A stretch of 64,000 bases of DNA, taken from the NCBI GenBank assembly GCA_963728295.1, contig CAVSKB010000015.1:62001-126000 (forward strand), given 5' to 3'. The translations under genes and the position numbers were made by a program. Under the pieces are notes generated by a model that was not told the DNA's origin, did not search any database, and saw nothing but the letters and a program-made list of their open reading frames with translations. This document shows, piece by piece, positions 7,669 through 16,274 of this stretch. The stretch is from DATJKD01 sp963728295 (GTDB taxonomy: Bacteria; Pseudomonadota; Gammaproteobacteria; Steroidobacterales; Steroidobacteraceae). Every line of letters begins with the position of its first letter. Within the stretch, counting starts at the first letter, position 1.

Positions 7669-9717
7669 ATGCCGTACACGACCGCGGACATCCGCAACCT
7701 CGCGCTGGTGGGCCAAGCAGGCGCGGGCAAGACGCTGCTGGCCGAAGCCTTGCTCGCGCATTCGGGTGCGATACGGTCGAAGGGGTCGCTCGCCCGCGGG
7801 ACCACGGTCTGCGACTACGACCCGCAGGAAAAATCGCTGCTGCACTCGCTCGATGCCGCGGTCTGCGGCTTCGAGCTGAATGGCCGTCGCGTCAACATCG
7901 TCGATACCCCGGGCTATCCGGACTTTCTCGGCCGCACGCTGTCCGCGCTCGAGGCGGTGGAAACCGCGGTGATCGTCGTGAGTGCAGTCAACGGCGTCGA
8001 GCCGATGACGCACCGGATGATGGATTTCGCGAAAGCACGAGGCGTCGCCCGCCTGATCGTGATCAACAAGATCGACAGCCGCGAGGCGCGCTCCGCCGAG
8101 GTGCTCGAGGAGATCCGTGAAGCCTTCGGCAGGGCCTGCCTGCCGCTCAACCTGCCGGCCGAAGGCGGCAAGGCGGTCGTCGACTGCTTCTTCCAACCGC
8201 GCGGGCAGCCGACCGACATCTCCTCGGTCGAGGCGGCGCACACCGAGATCATCGACCAGGTAGTCGAGGTGGACGAGGAGCTGATGGCGCTCTACCTCGA
8301 GCAGGGCGAGGAGCTCACGCCCGAACAGCTGCACGATCCGTTCGAGCAGGCGCTGCGCGAGGATCACCTGGTGCCGGTGTGCTTCTGCTCGGCCGAGACG
8401 GGCGCCGGCATTGCCGAGCTGACCGAGGTGCTGCTCAAGCTGATGCCGAACCCCACCGAGGGCAACCCGCCGCCCTTCCTCAAGGGCGAGGGCGATGACG
8501 CCGAGCGCGTCGCGGTGTCGCCGGATCCCGCGAAGCATGTGATCGGCCACGTGTTCAAGGTGACCATCGACCCGTTCGTCGGCAAGCTCGGCATCTTTCG
8601 CGTCCACCAGGGGACGGTGCGCTCTGGCGCGCAGCTCCTGGTCGGCGACGCTCGCAAGCCGATCAAGGTGGCGCATCTCTTCCAGTTGCAGGGCAAGGAT
8701 CACTCCGAGGTCTCACAGGCGATCCCCGGCGACATCTGCGCGGTACCGAAGATCGACGAGCTGCACTTCGACGCCGTCCTGCACGACTCCCACGACGAGG
8801 ACCATCACCACCTGAAATCGGTGACGTTCCCCCCGCCGATGCTCGGGCTCGCCATCCGCAGCGAGAAACGCGGCGACGAGCAGAAGCTTTCCGAGGCACT
8901 GCACCGCCTGGTGGCCGAGGACCCCTGCGTCCGGGTCGAGCATCACGCGGCGCAGAACGAGACGGTTCTCTACGGCCTCGGCGATCTGCATCTGCGCGTG
9001 ATGCTGGCCCGGATGACCGAGCGCTACGGCGTAGCGGTGAAGACCAGCCCGCCGGCCGTCCCCTATCGCGAGACGATCAGCCGTCCCGCAGATGGGCATC
9101 ACCGGCACAAGAAGCAGACCGGCGGCGCCGGGCAGTTCGGCGAGGTGTACCTGCGCATCGAGCCGCTGCCGCGCGGCACGGGATTCGAGTTCGTCGACGA
9201 CGTCGTGGGCGGCGCAATCCCGGGGCAGTTCCTGCCAGCCGTCGAGAAGGGCGTACGCCAGGTGATGAACGAAGGCGCGATCGCCGGGTTCGCACTGCAG
9301 GACGTGCGCGTCAGCGTCTACGATGGCAAGCATCATCCGGTCGATTCGAAGGAAGTCGCCTTCGTCGCCGCGGGGCGCAAGGCGTTCATCACCGCGATCC
9401 GCGAAGCGGGGCCGATCGTGCTCGAGCCGGTGGTGCGCGTCGCCATCAGCTCGCCTGCGAACGCGATCGGCGACGTAACCAGCGATCTCGCGACCCGCCG
9501 CGCGCGCATCAACGGACAGGACACGCTCCCGGGCGGGCGCGCGGAGATCAGCGCGCTGGTGCCGCTCGCCGAGCTGCAGGACTACCTGTCGCGGCTCAAG
9601 GCGATCACCGGCGGCGAGGGCACTTATACGATGGACCTGTCGCACTACGATCCGGTGCCGGCGCGCCGGCAACAGGAGCTCATCGCGGCCTTCAAGCCGC
9701 GCGAGGAAGCCGACTGA
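7669..9717 (+). CDS. fusA: Elongation factor G-like translational GTPase (EF-G paralogue)
   Basis: A 682-aa translational GTPase in the EF-G-like side branch rather than the main fusA of the str operon. G1 is VGQAGAGKTLLAEALL, G3 is DTPGYPDF and G4 is INKID. The later domains are recognisable through VPYRETIS, HKKQTGGAGQFGEVYLRIEP and the domain IV/V stretch VDSKEVAFVAAGRKAF. N-terminal wording (DIRNLALVGQAGAGKT) is typical of the paralogous EF-G type, whose role is less clear than that of canonical EF-G. A GGAG ribosome site lies six bases before the ATG. No rpsL, rpsG or tuf lie nearby, which supports a stand-alone paralogue. Confidence 0.85.
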   Translation: MPYTTADIRNLALVGQAGAGKTLLAEALLAHSGAIRSKGSLARGTTVCDYDPQEKSLLHSLDAAVCGFELNGRRVNIVDTPGYPDFLGRTLSALEAVETAVIVVSAVNGVEPMTHRMMDFAKARGVARLIVINKIDSREARSAEVLEEIREAFGRACLPLNLPAEGGKAVVDCFFQPRGQPTDISSVEAAHTEIIDQVVEVDEELMALYLEQGEELTPEQLHDPFEQALREDHLVPVCFCSAETGAGIAELTEVLLKLMPNPTEGNPPPFLKGEGDDAERVAVSPDPAKHVIGHVFKVTIDPFVGKLGIFRVHQGTVRSGAQLLVGDARKPIKVAHLFQLQGKDHSEVSQAIPGDICAVPKIDELHFDAVLHDSHDEDHHHLKSVTFPPPMLGLAIRSEKRGDEQKLSEALHRLVAEDPCVRVEHHAAQNETVLYGLGDLHLRVMLARMTERYGVAVKTSPPAVPYRETISRPADGHHRHKKQTGGAGQFGEVYLRIEPLPRGTGFEFVDDVVGGAIPGQFLPAVEKGVRQVMNEGAIAGFALQDVRVSVYDGKHHPVDSKEVAFVAAGRKAFITAIREAGPIVLEPVVRVAISSPANAIGDVTSDLATRRARINGQDTLPGGRAEISALVPLAELQDYLSRLKAITGGEGTYTMDLSHYDPVPARRQQELIAAFKPREEAD

Positions 9718-9735
9718 CCATACCAGCTGCCCGCG

Positions 9736-10551
9736 TCAGTCGCGGATGCCGGTGCCCCGGTCCAGCAGCCAGACGCACAGCACGAAGAGCGCGATCGTCG
9801 CCGCCAGCATCACCGTGAAGGCGAAGCTCACGCTCACGTCCGAATGACCCAGGAAGCCGTACCGGAAGGCATTGACCATGTAGAGGATCGGGTTCGCCTG
9901 GGAGAGCTTCTGCGCCCAGTCGGGCAACATGGTGATCGAATAGAACACGCCGCCGAGATAGGTGAGCGGAGTCAGGATGAAGGTCGGGATGAAGGTCACC
10001 TGATCGAAGTTCTTGGCGAAAATCGCGTTGACGAACCCACCCAGCGAGAATACGAGCGCGGTCAGGACCACGGCGCCGACGACGGCGAACCAATGCTCGA
10101 CGTGCAGACGCGTGAAGAGGAGCGCGACCAGGGTCACGACGATGCCGACCAGCAGCCCGCGCATCAGGCCGCCCGCGACGTACCCCAGCACGATCAGCCA
10201 GTTCGGCAACGGGGATACGAGCAGTTCCTCGATGTGACGGCCGAACTTGGCGCCGAAGAACGATGACACTACGTTGCCGTAGCTGTTGGTGATCACGGAC
10301 ATCATGATGAGCCCGGGCGCGATGTACTGCATGTAGCTGTAGCCGCCCATGTCGCCGATGCGCGGCCCGATGAGGCTCCCGAAGATCAGAAAATACAGCG
10401 TCGCCGTGATGGCGGGCGGCACGATCGTCTGGCCCCAGATGCGGATGATCCGGCTGAACTCGCGGATCACGATGGTGCTGAACCCCACCCAGCGGTGCTC
10501 GCCTTCGCCCTCGCGGCGTGCGTTCACGGCCGTGCCGGCGCCGGTCGTCAT
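9736..10551 (-). CDS. yadH: ABC-2 type transporter permease (YadH-like)
   Basis: Inner-membrane permease of 271 aa with six hydrophobic segments and the ABC-2 signature around the fifth and sixth (FIPTFILTPLTYLGGVFYSI, WAQKLSQANPILYMVNAFRY). It is closest in wording to the YadH family, with IIRIWGQTIVPPAITATLYF at the first membrane segment. It is translated with the upstream ATPase gene: its ATG overlaps the ATPase stop by four bases (10548-10551). The two should form an exporter, though its substrate is not established. Part of a minus-strand pair facing the EF-G-like gene. Confidence 0.88.
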   Translation of the reverse strand: MTTGAGTAVNARREGEGEHRWVGFSTIVIREFSRIIRIWGQTIVPPAITATLYFLIFGSLIGPRIGDMGGYSYMQYIAPGLIMMSVITNSYGNVVSSFFGAKFGRHIEELLVSPLPNWLIVLGYVAGGLMRGLLVGIVVTLVALLFTRLHVEHWFAVVGAVVLTALVFSLGGFVNAIFAKNFDQVTFIPTFILTPLTYLGGVFYSITMLPDWAQKLSQANPILYMVNAFRYGFLGHSDVSVSFAFTVMLAATIALFVLCVWLLDRGTGIRD

Positions 10552-11499
10552 TCGGCGGCCGCCGCGCGCGCCGGTGTTTCCGCGGCGTCGCGCCCCTCGA
10601 CCAGCCGCATGAACAGCTCCTCGAGCCGGTTCGACTTGTTGCGCATCGAAAGGACTTCGATGCCGCGGTATGTGAGCGCAGCGAAGATGTCGTTGAGGTT
10701 CTGCTCCTTGCTGACTTCGACCTCCAGGGTGTGGTCATCGGTCAGCCGCACCGCATAGCCCGGCAGCTGCGGCGTGTCATCCAGCGTCTCGCGCGTGTTG
10801 AGCACGAAGATCTCGGTCTGCAGCTTGCGCAGCACGTTCGACATGCGTCCGTGCTCGATGATCCGTCCTTCGTCGATGATCGCGATGTTGCGGCAGAGCG
10901 TCTCAGCCTCCTCGAGATAGTGGGTCGTCAGGATGATGGTCGTGCCGTCGGCGTTCAGGCGCCGCAGAAACTCCCACATCGAGCGGCGAATCTCGATGTC
11001 GACGCCGGCCGACGGCTCGTCGAGAATCAGGAGGCGCGGCTCGTGTATCAGCGCACGGGCGATCATCAGCCGTCGTTTCATGCCGCCCGAGAGCGTGCGT
11101 GAGACGGCGTCGCGCTTGTCCCAGAGCGCGAGCTCGCGCAGCCAGCGTTCGACGCGACCGCGCGCGACCCGCGCGGCGGATGCCGTAGAAGCCCGCCTGG
11201 TTGAGCAGGATGGTCGACACCTTCTCGAACTGGTTGAAATTGATCTCCTGCGGCACGACTCCGAGACACGCCTTGGCGGCCTCGAGCTCGACGTCGATGT
11301 CGCGGCCGAAGACGAACACCTTCCCGGAGGTCTTGGTCACGAGCGAGGAGATGATGCCGATCGCCGTGGTCTTGCCGGCGCCGTTCGGGCCGAGCAGGGC
11401 GAAGAAGTCCCCGGACTCGACGTCGAGGTCGATGCCCTTCAATGCGTGTACGCCGTTGCCGTAGGTCTTCGAGAGCTGGCGCAGGGAAAGTGCGGGCAT
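10548..11499 (-). CDS. yadG: ABC transporter ATP-binding protein (YadG-like), one frameshift
   Basis: Nucleotide-binding subunit paired with the downstream permease. The N-terminal half reads MPALSLRQLSKTYGNGVHAL with Walker A LLGPNGAGKTTAIGII and Q-loop VVPQEINFNQFEKV. The C-terminal half has the signature LSGGMKRRLMIARAL, Walker B LLILDEPSAGVD and the H-loop LTTHYLEEAE. The halves lie in different frames: reading passes from one to the other at about 11160-11165 if one base is removed, restoring NQAGFYGI...RVERWLRELALWDKRD. With that correction the protein is about 317 aa, normal for YadG. I treat it as a functional gene with a sequencing insertion, not as decay. Confidence 0.85.
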
Positions 11500-11568
11500 G
11501 ACACCACGCGGGCGGACGGGGGTCCGGCAGCGTAATGCGCGCCGCGGGGCGCAGCAACCGAACCGCGG

Positions 11569-12240
11569 TCAGCGTTTTGCGGATCCGGATCTGCCCATCG
11601 ACCGCCCCTCCTGACCCCACAGATCGGCGACGACCATGCAGATGCCGGCGCAATGAACGCGTTGCAGCGTGGCATCGCCACCCGCCGCGGCAGCGCGAAC
11701 GAGCAACCGCCAGTAACGCGGATGGCGGACCCACCGCGGCCGGATGAGCTGCGGCGCGCAGGCGAGCCGCGGCAGCTCCGAAGACCGGGTCTGGTTGAGA
11801 AGCAGCTCCTCGCCCGCCGACAGGCCGAGCACGACCCGAAGGGCGAGCGGCTCGGCGTCCGCAAGGCGCCAGGCCAGGAAGATGGCGACATGCGAGAACG
11901 ACTGGGCACGTACCGATGTCGCGGCATCGACGAGCGGCCGCCTGGTGTCTTCGACGCCCGGCCCCGGGCCGCCCAGCGAGCCATGTGCCAGCGATACCTG
12001 GAACAGCGTGAACGGGGAGGCCGCGACCCGTGCCAGCAGGCCGTCCCCGGCTGTCTGCAGCGTTGGGCGCACCTCATCGGGCAAGGCGAAGCGGGGGTCA
12101 CTAGCGAGCGCCGGCTCGAGCGCCAGAGTCAGGAACTGGCGATTCAGGTCGGCCACGTCACGACGTATGGCGGGCGTCAGGAAGCCGTGCCCGAGGACTC
12201 TACCGGTTGGGCCGCCGTGGTCGTCAGGCAGGCGTGTCAT
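11569..12240 (-). CDS. Hypothetical protein divergent from FlhC-like regulator
   Basis: A 223-aa protein that I do not recognise. It contains GRVLGHGFLTPAIRRDVADL near the N-terminus and a helical middle with FTLFQVSLAHGS and FSHVAIFLAWRLAD. The C-terminal third carries two cysteines (VHCAGICMVVADLW). No signal peptide or certain membrane helix. The ATG has a GGGGAG ribosome site at ideal spacing, and the helical, charged character supports a real soluble protein. It is transcribed away from the FlhC-like gene across 112 bases holding two copies of a palindrome, so the two genes may be co-regulated. Confidence 0.6.
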   Translation of the reverse strand: MTRLPDDHGGPTGRVLGHGFLTPAIRRDVADLNRQFLTLALEPALASDPRFALPDEVRPTLQTAGDGLLARVAASPFTLFQVSLAHGSLGGPGPGVEDTRRPLVDAATSVRAQSFSHVAIFLAWRLADAEPLALRVVLGLSAGEELLLNQTRSSELPRLACAPQLIRPRWVRHPRYWRLLVRAAAAGGDATLQRVHCAGICMVVADLWGQEGRSMGRSGSAKR

Positions 12241-12255
12241 AGTACTCCCCTTATT

Positions 12256-12317
12256 TATGGTCCGATCGGACCATATTTGGTTATAGACTTCAATACGTGG
12301 TCCTGTGAGACCATATT
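12256..12317. promoter_or_regulatory. Duplicated palindromic operator between divergent genes
   Basis: A perfect 20-bp palindrome (12256-12275, core TGGTCCGATCGGACCA) is followed exactly 40 bp later by a second, degenerate copy (12297-12317, TGGTC-N6-GACCA). Aligned as 21-mers starting at 12257 and 12297, 16 positions agree, including the trailing CATATT. Two similar sites about four helical turns apart on the same face, in an AT-rich gap between divergent genes, are what one expects for a dimeric repressor or activator site. Confidence 0.7.
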
Positions 12318-12352
12318 CTCACCGAAGAAACCAGAATTAACCGAGGCACGCC

Positions 12353-12934
12353 ATGCGAATCACGGACAGCCGCTACGATCGCGACCGGCTTCGCCTCGCA
12401 GTCGCCTATCGCCTGATCGGGCACGAGGCGCGCACGCACACCATTCGTCAATGCACCGGGCTCTCCGCCGACCGGATACGGAAACTGTTCCGCGACTACA
12501 TCCGCACGCAACCGCAGCTTGCGGTGCGCCGGCGGCGCGGCAAGTCGCCGCGGCAGATGGATTTCTTCCGCCGGTCTGCTGCGCTCGAGATGGAGGCGGC
12601 GACCGTCGCGAGCCTGTTGCAGGCTTGCGCGTTGCTGGCACGCCCAGGTCTGCTGCAGCGGCCGACGCTGGACGAAGTGGCGCGGTTCTGCGATGCCTAC
12701 GACACCTTCCGCAGCGTCTGCCCGGGCACGGCGATCACCTTCGAGCACGCCTGGTACCTGCGGCACGCGCTCGCTCTGCACGACGAATACGAGCTCGCGC
12801 ACTGTCTCGACTGCCACGCCCTGTGGGTGCGCGACACGCTCGGCGTCGAGCGGGCGACGTGTCCTGCCTGCCGCTGGCCCGAGGCGTCGCTGCCATCGGC
12901 GGCGCCCGCGATGGAGGTCACGCACGGTTGCTAG
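12353..12934 (+). CDS. FlhC-family transcriptional regulator (orphan)
   Basis: A 193-aa protein resembling FlhC, the flagellar master-activator subunit. An N-terminal helix-turn-helix-like stretch (HTIRQCTGLSADRIRKLFRDY) is followed by RRRGKSPRQMDFF. The C-terminus has a four-cysteine zinc-site pattern (CLDC ... CPAC) like the FlhC cluster. Classical FlhC works as a complex with FlhD to activate flagellar genes, but neither flhD nor any flagellar gene is present here. The ATG at 12353 is preceded by CGAGG. The gene abuts nudC by 26 bases. The family call comes from overall pattern, so it is moderate; the actual targets are unknown. The divergent gene and its operator are the obvious candidates. 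Confidence 0.6.
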   Translation: MRITDSRYDRDRLRLAVAYRLIGHEARTHTIRQCTGLSADRIRKLFRDYIRTQPQLAVRRRRGKSPRQMDFFRRSAALEMEAATVASLLQACALLARPGLLQRPTLDEVARFCDAYDTFRSVCPGTAITFEHAWYLRHALALHDEYELAHCLDCHALWVRDTLGVERATCPACRWPEASLPSAAPAMEVTHGC

Positions 12935-12960
12935 AATCCGGGCGCACAACCGGATCGCTC

Positions 12961-13909
12961 GTGCGCCGCCCAAACGTCTTTGCAGGTCCCTATCTCGATC
13001 GCGCTGCGCACCTGCGCAAGGATCCTGGCTTTCTGGACGCGGCGCTCATCGATCCGACGACGCTGCTCGTTCCCGTCTGGCAGTCGAGGAGCCTGGTTCG
13101 CAGGATTCCTGCGGGCTTCGGCGCGGCGCTGCTCGAGTTCGACGATGCGCTCCGCAGCACGGTGCCGCCGACCGAGTACGTCCTGCTCGGTCATTTTCAC
13201 GGTCGCACGGTCTTTGCAGCGGAGCGTCACCGACGAATCGACGCTTGCTCTGCCGCCCGAGACCGCCTTCGAGGATCTGCGTCTCACCGGTGCCGCGTTG
13301 CCGCAGGACGAGGCCGGTCTGCTCGCTTATGCGCGTGCGATGGTGCTGTGGCGCGGCCGGCACCGTCATTGCGGCGCATGCGGCGCGCCGACGTCGAGCC
13401 AGAGCGCCGGGCACGTTATGAAGTGCAGCAACCCGGCGTGCGGTGCCGAGCACTTCCCGCGGCTCGACCCCGCCGTGATCGTGCTGGTGTCCGACGGCGA
13501 GCGCGCGCTGCTCGGACGACAGGCGTCCTGGCCCGCAGGCCGCTATTCGACGATCGCGGGGTTCGTGGAGCCGGGCGAAAGTCTCGAGGACGCCGTCGCG
13601 CGCGAAGTCCTCGAGGAAACCGGCGTGGCCGTGCACGAGGTGAGTTATCACTCCTCGCAGCCATGGCCATTCCCCTCGTCGCTCATGATCGGTTTCATGG
13701 CGCTCGCCTCGGCGGATGCGACGATCCGAACGGACGACGAACTGGAGGACGCGCGCTGGTTTACGCGCGAGGATGTGGCGGCGGGCGTGCCGGGGCTTCC
13801 GCCGCCGCAATCGGTATCGTACCGCTTGATCGAGGAGTGGTACGACGCCGGTTCCGCGGTCCCGCTCGCCGTCACGCCCGGCGTCAAGCAATGGGGTCCG
13901 GGTCGATGA
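12961..13909 (+). CDS. nudC: NADH pyrophosphatase NudC, one frameshift
   Basis: Nudix hydrolase that cleaves NAD(H) and decaps NAD-capped RNA. The N-terminal domain starts at a GTG (12961, VRRPNVFAGPYLDRAAH) in one frame. The rest lies in the next frame: a zinc ribbon (CGACGAP ... CSNPACG), the Nudix box GFVEPGESLEDAVAREVLEE and the NudC signature SQPWPFPSSL. The frames join near 13218-13225, where removing one G from GCGGAGC restores ...TVFAASVTDES. The corrected length of about 315 aa fits NudC. Four cysteines of the ribbon and the Nudix glutamates are all present, so the product should be active. Confidence 0.87.
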
Positions 13910-13931
13910 TCGCTCGACGAACTCGCGAGCG

Positions 13932-14699
13932 GTGAGTCCCGAGTACGTCGTCGTGCTGGCCGCCGCGTTTGGCGCCGGCCTGATCGATGCGATGGCCGGC
14001 GGCGGCGGACTCATCCAGCTTCCGGCTCTCTTTGCCGCGTTCCCGCAGGCGCCGCACACGACGCTGCTCGGCACGGGCAAGCTCGCGGGGCTCGCCGGCA
14101 CCTTGAGCGCGGCCAGCCGCTATCTGCTTCACGTCCGCGTGGATCGCCGCTTCGTCCTCCCCGCGGCCGTCTGCGCGTTTGCGGGCGCGCCTCTCGGGGC
14201 CTGGATAGCGACGCAGGTCGCGCCGCAGCGATTTCGCGCGCTGGTGCCGGTACTGCTCTGCGTAGTCCTCGCCGTCACGCTCCTGCGCCGCGATTTCGGC
14301 CGCCGGCACGCACCGCGCGTGGCAGGAAGGGGCGCCGTGTTCGCCTCGGCCGCTGGCGCCGGCGCGATCGGCATCTACGACGGCTTCTTCGGCCCGGGCA
14401 CGGGCACCTTCCTCGTGTTCCTGTTCATTCAGGTGGCGGGCTGCGACTTCCTGCACGCCTCGGCGTCGGCGAAGCTGGTCAACGCCGCGGCAAACGCGGC
14501 CGCACTGGCGATGTTCGGGCTCACGGGGGAGATCTACTGGCTGCTTGGCTTCGCGATGGCCGCGTGTGGTCTCATCGGCGCGCAGCTCGGCAGCCACCTC
14601 GCGATCCGCCGCGGCAGCGGCTTCGTGCGCGCGGCGTTCATCGTCGTGGTCGTCGCGCTGATCGCGAAGACCGCGTCCGATGCCCTGCGTTCGGGCTGA
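13932..14699 (+). CDS. TauE/SafE-family membrane permease
   Basis: Integral membrane protein of 255 aa with about eight hydrophobic helices, member of the TauE/SafE (formerly UPF0721, YfcA-like) family of presumed anion or sulfonate exporters. The family N-terminal motif FGAGLIDAMAGGGGLIQLPA is present, as is its second-half counterpart GIYDGFFGPGTGTFLVF. It starts at a GTG 22 bases after nudC and is probably co-transcribed with it. The transported compound cannot be inferred. Confidence 0.87.
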   Translation: MSPEYVVVLAAAFGAGLIDAMAGGGGLIQLPALFAAFPQAPHTTLLGTGKLAGLAGTLSAASRYLLHVRVDRRFVLPAAVCAFAGAPLGAWIATQVAPQRFRALVPVLLCVVLAVTLLRRDFGRRHAPRVAGRGAVFASAAGAGAIGIYDGFFGPGTGTFLVFLFIQVAGCDFLHASASAKLVNAAANAAALAMFGLTGEIYWLLGFAMAACGLIGAQLGSHLAIRRGSGFVRAAFIVVVVALIAKTASDALRSG

Positions 14700-14763
14700 C
14701 CTGCGGGAATTTGTGCGACGCGGTCCGATCCGGCAGCATCCACCGGTCGGACAGGGAGTAGCG

Positions 14764-15567
14764 ATGGATCTCGGTTTCGGTGCGCTGCTCAGCATAGCGC
14801 TCGGCGTCGGCCTCGCTGCGGCGACCGGCTTTCGGGTGTTCCTGCCACTGCTGATCGCCGCGATCGCGGCCCGTTCCGGCGTGCTGCCGCTCACCGATGG
14901 CTTTGCCTGGCTCGCGAGCACACCGGCGCTGGTCACGCTCGCAACGGCGGCTGCGCTCGAGACACTGGCCTACTACATCCCGGGTGTCGACCACGCGCTC
15001 GACGTGCTTGCAAGCCCGGCGACGCTTGCGGCCGGCGTGATCGCAAGCGCGGCGGTGATGTCCGACGTTCCGCCGGCGGTGATGTGGCCAGTGGCGATCA
15101 TCGCGGGCGGCGGCATCGCCGGCCTGACCAAGGGCAGCGCGGCGGTCGTGCGCGCGAAGACCGGTCTCGCGACCGGGGGGCTCGGAAATCCGGTGGTGAG
15201 CACCGTCGAGACGGTCGGTGCGACGGGGCTGTCGATACTCGCGATCGCGTTGCCGCTCGTCTGCCTGGTCGCGGTCGTCGCGCTCTGCGCATGGGCGACG
15301 CGCAAAGCCGGCCGGCTGATGTTTGGCCGGCGTCGTGCGGCGCGCGAGGCGAGATCGTCCCGATTAGACCCCGACGGCGGCGGCAAGCGGCGCGGCTGCC
15401 ACCCCGTACAATTGCCTTCATGTGCCTGCTCGTCGTCGGCTGGAACGCGCACCCGGATTTCCGGCTGGTCATCGCCGGCAACCGCGACGAATTCCACGAG
15501 CGGCCTGCCGCGCCGCTCGGCTGGTGGAAAGACGGATCGCCGCCGGTGCTCGCCGGCCGCGACCTGA
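14764..15567 (+). CDS. DUF4126 membrane protein with atypical C-terminal overhang
   Basis: Begins MDLGFGALLSIALGVGLAAATGFRVFLPLL, the usual opening of DUF4126 membrane proteins, with six hydrophobic segments and the family stretch YYIPGVDHALD. Family members normally end soon after the last helix (here CAWATRKAGRLMFGRRR), but this frame runs on about 55 residues, overlapping the next gene by 148 bases with low-complexity translation. A TAG lies in the neighbouring frame at 15365-15367, so a one-base error could explain the overhang and put the true end there. The start follows a GGGAG ribosome site. Function unknown. Confidence 0.75.
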   Translation: MDLGFGALLSIALGVGLAAATGFRVFLPLLIAAIAARSGVLPLTDGFAWLASTPALVTLATAAALETLAYYIPGVDHALDVLASPATLAAGVIASAAVMSDVPPAVMWPVAIIAGGGIAGLTKGSAAVVRAKTGLATGGLGNPVVSTVETVGATGLSILAIALPLVCLVAVVALCAWATRKAGRLMFGRRRAAREARSSRLDPDGGGKRRGCHPVQLPSCACSSSAGTRTRISGWSSPATATNSTSGLPRRSAGGKTDRRRCSPAAT

Positions 15568-16274
15568 AGGCGTCGGGCACCTGGCTGGGCCTGGCGCGCG
15601 ACGGGCGTTTCGGAATCGTTACGAATTTCCGCGACTTCGACCCGCCGCCGGCGGGCGCTCCGACGCGCGGCGAACTGGTGCCGTCGTATCTGCGCGGCGA
15701 GGAGAGCGCCGCACAATATCTGGCCGGGCTCGAGCGCAGAGCTCGCGAGTATGGTGGTTTCAACCTGCTGCTCGGCGATCGCGACTCGCTGCATTACTTC
15801 TCGAATCGCGGCGACGCGCCCCCGCGGTCGCTCCCGGCCGGGATCTACGGGCTTTCGAACCAGTGGCTCGACACGCCCTGGCCCAAGCTCACTCGCACCC
15901 GGGAGCGATTCGCCGCTCTCATGTCAGGCGGCGGCCTCGCTGCCGAGGAACTCTTCGCGTTGCTCGCGGATCGAACCACGACCGGGGATGCGGATCTGCC
16001 GCACACCGGCCTGCCCGAAGACTGGGAGCGCGCGGTGTCGGCACCGTTTGTCGTGCATGAACGATACGGCACCCGCTGCTCGACGGTCGTGTTCGTCGAC
16101 CGGGTCGGGCGGACGGTAGTCCACGAGCGGCGCTTCGATCCCGGCGGCGTCCAGACCGGCGCCTCGCGCTTCGCGTTCGCAATCGGCCCGACTGCGAGCG
16201 CCGCCACAGCCGTCTCCCGCGAACGGGCCGGCGCCACGGCGCGTGCTTCGGCCCGCGACGCGTCGCCCGAATGA
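15420..16274 (+). CDS. TANGO2/NRDE-family protein
   Basis: A 284-aa protein of the NRDE family (TANGO2 homologues), whose role is debated (heme or coenzyme A/lipid handling has been proposed in eukaryotes). The defining start MCLLVVGWNAHPDFRLVIAG runs straight into NRDEFHERP, followed by GTWLGLARDGRFGIVTNFRD and GELV. The second half has YGGFNLLLGD, GLSNQWLDTPWPK and TRCSTVVFVD, all typical. The initiator Met-Cys is characteristic because the cysteine may become the N-terminal residue. The TGA overlaps the following tamA start by four bases (16271-16274), indicating translational coupling. Confidence 0.85.
   Translation: MCLLVVGWNAHPDFRLVIAGNRDEFHERPAAPLGWWKDGSPPVLAGRDLKASGTWLGLARDGRFGIVTNFRDFDPPPAGAPTRGELVPSYLRGEESAAQYLAGLERRAREYGGFNLLLGDRDSLHYFSNRGDAPPRSLPAGIYGLSNQWLDTPWPKLTRTRERFAALMSGGGLAAEELFALLADRTTTGDADLPHTGLPEDWERAVSAPFVVHERYGTRCSTVVFVDRVGRTVVHERRFDPGGVQTGASRFAFAIGPTASAATAVSRERAGATARASARDASPE

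Noticed and set aside
11653..13935. A very long plus-strand frame spanning the regulator and nudC region
   Set aside because: Apart from the nudC N-terminus it is an antisense or shifted shadow with arginine/alanine-rich low-complexity translation.
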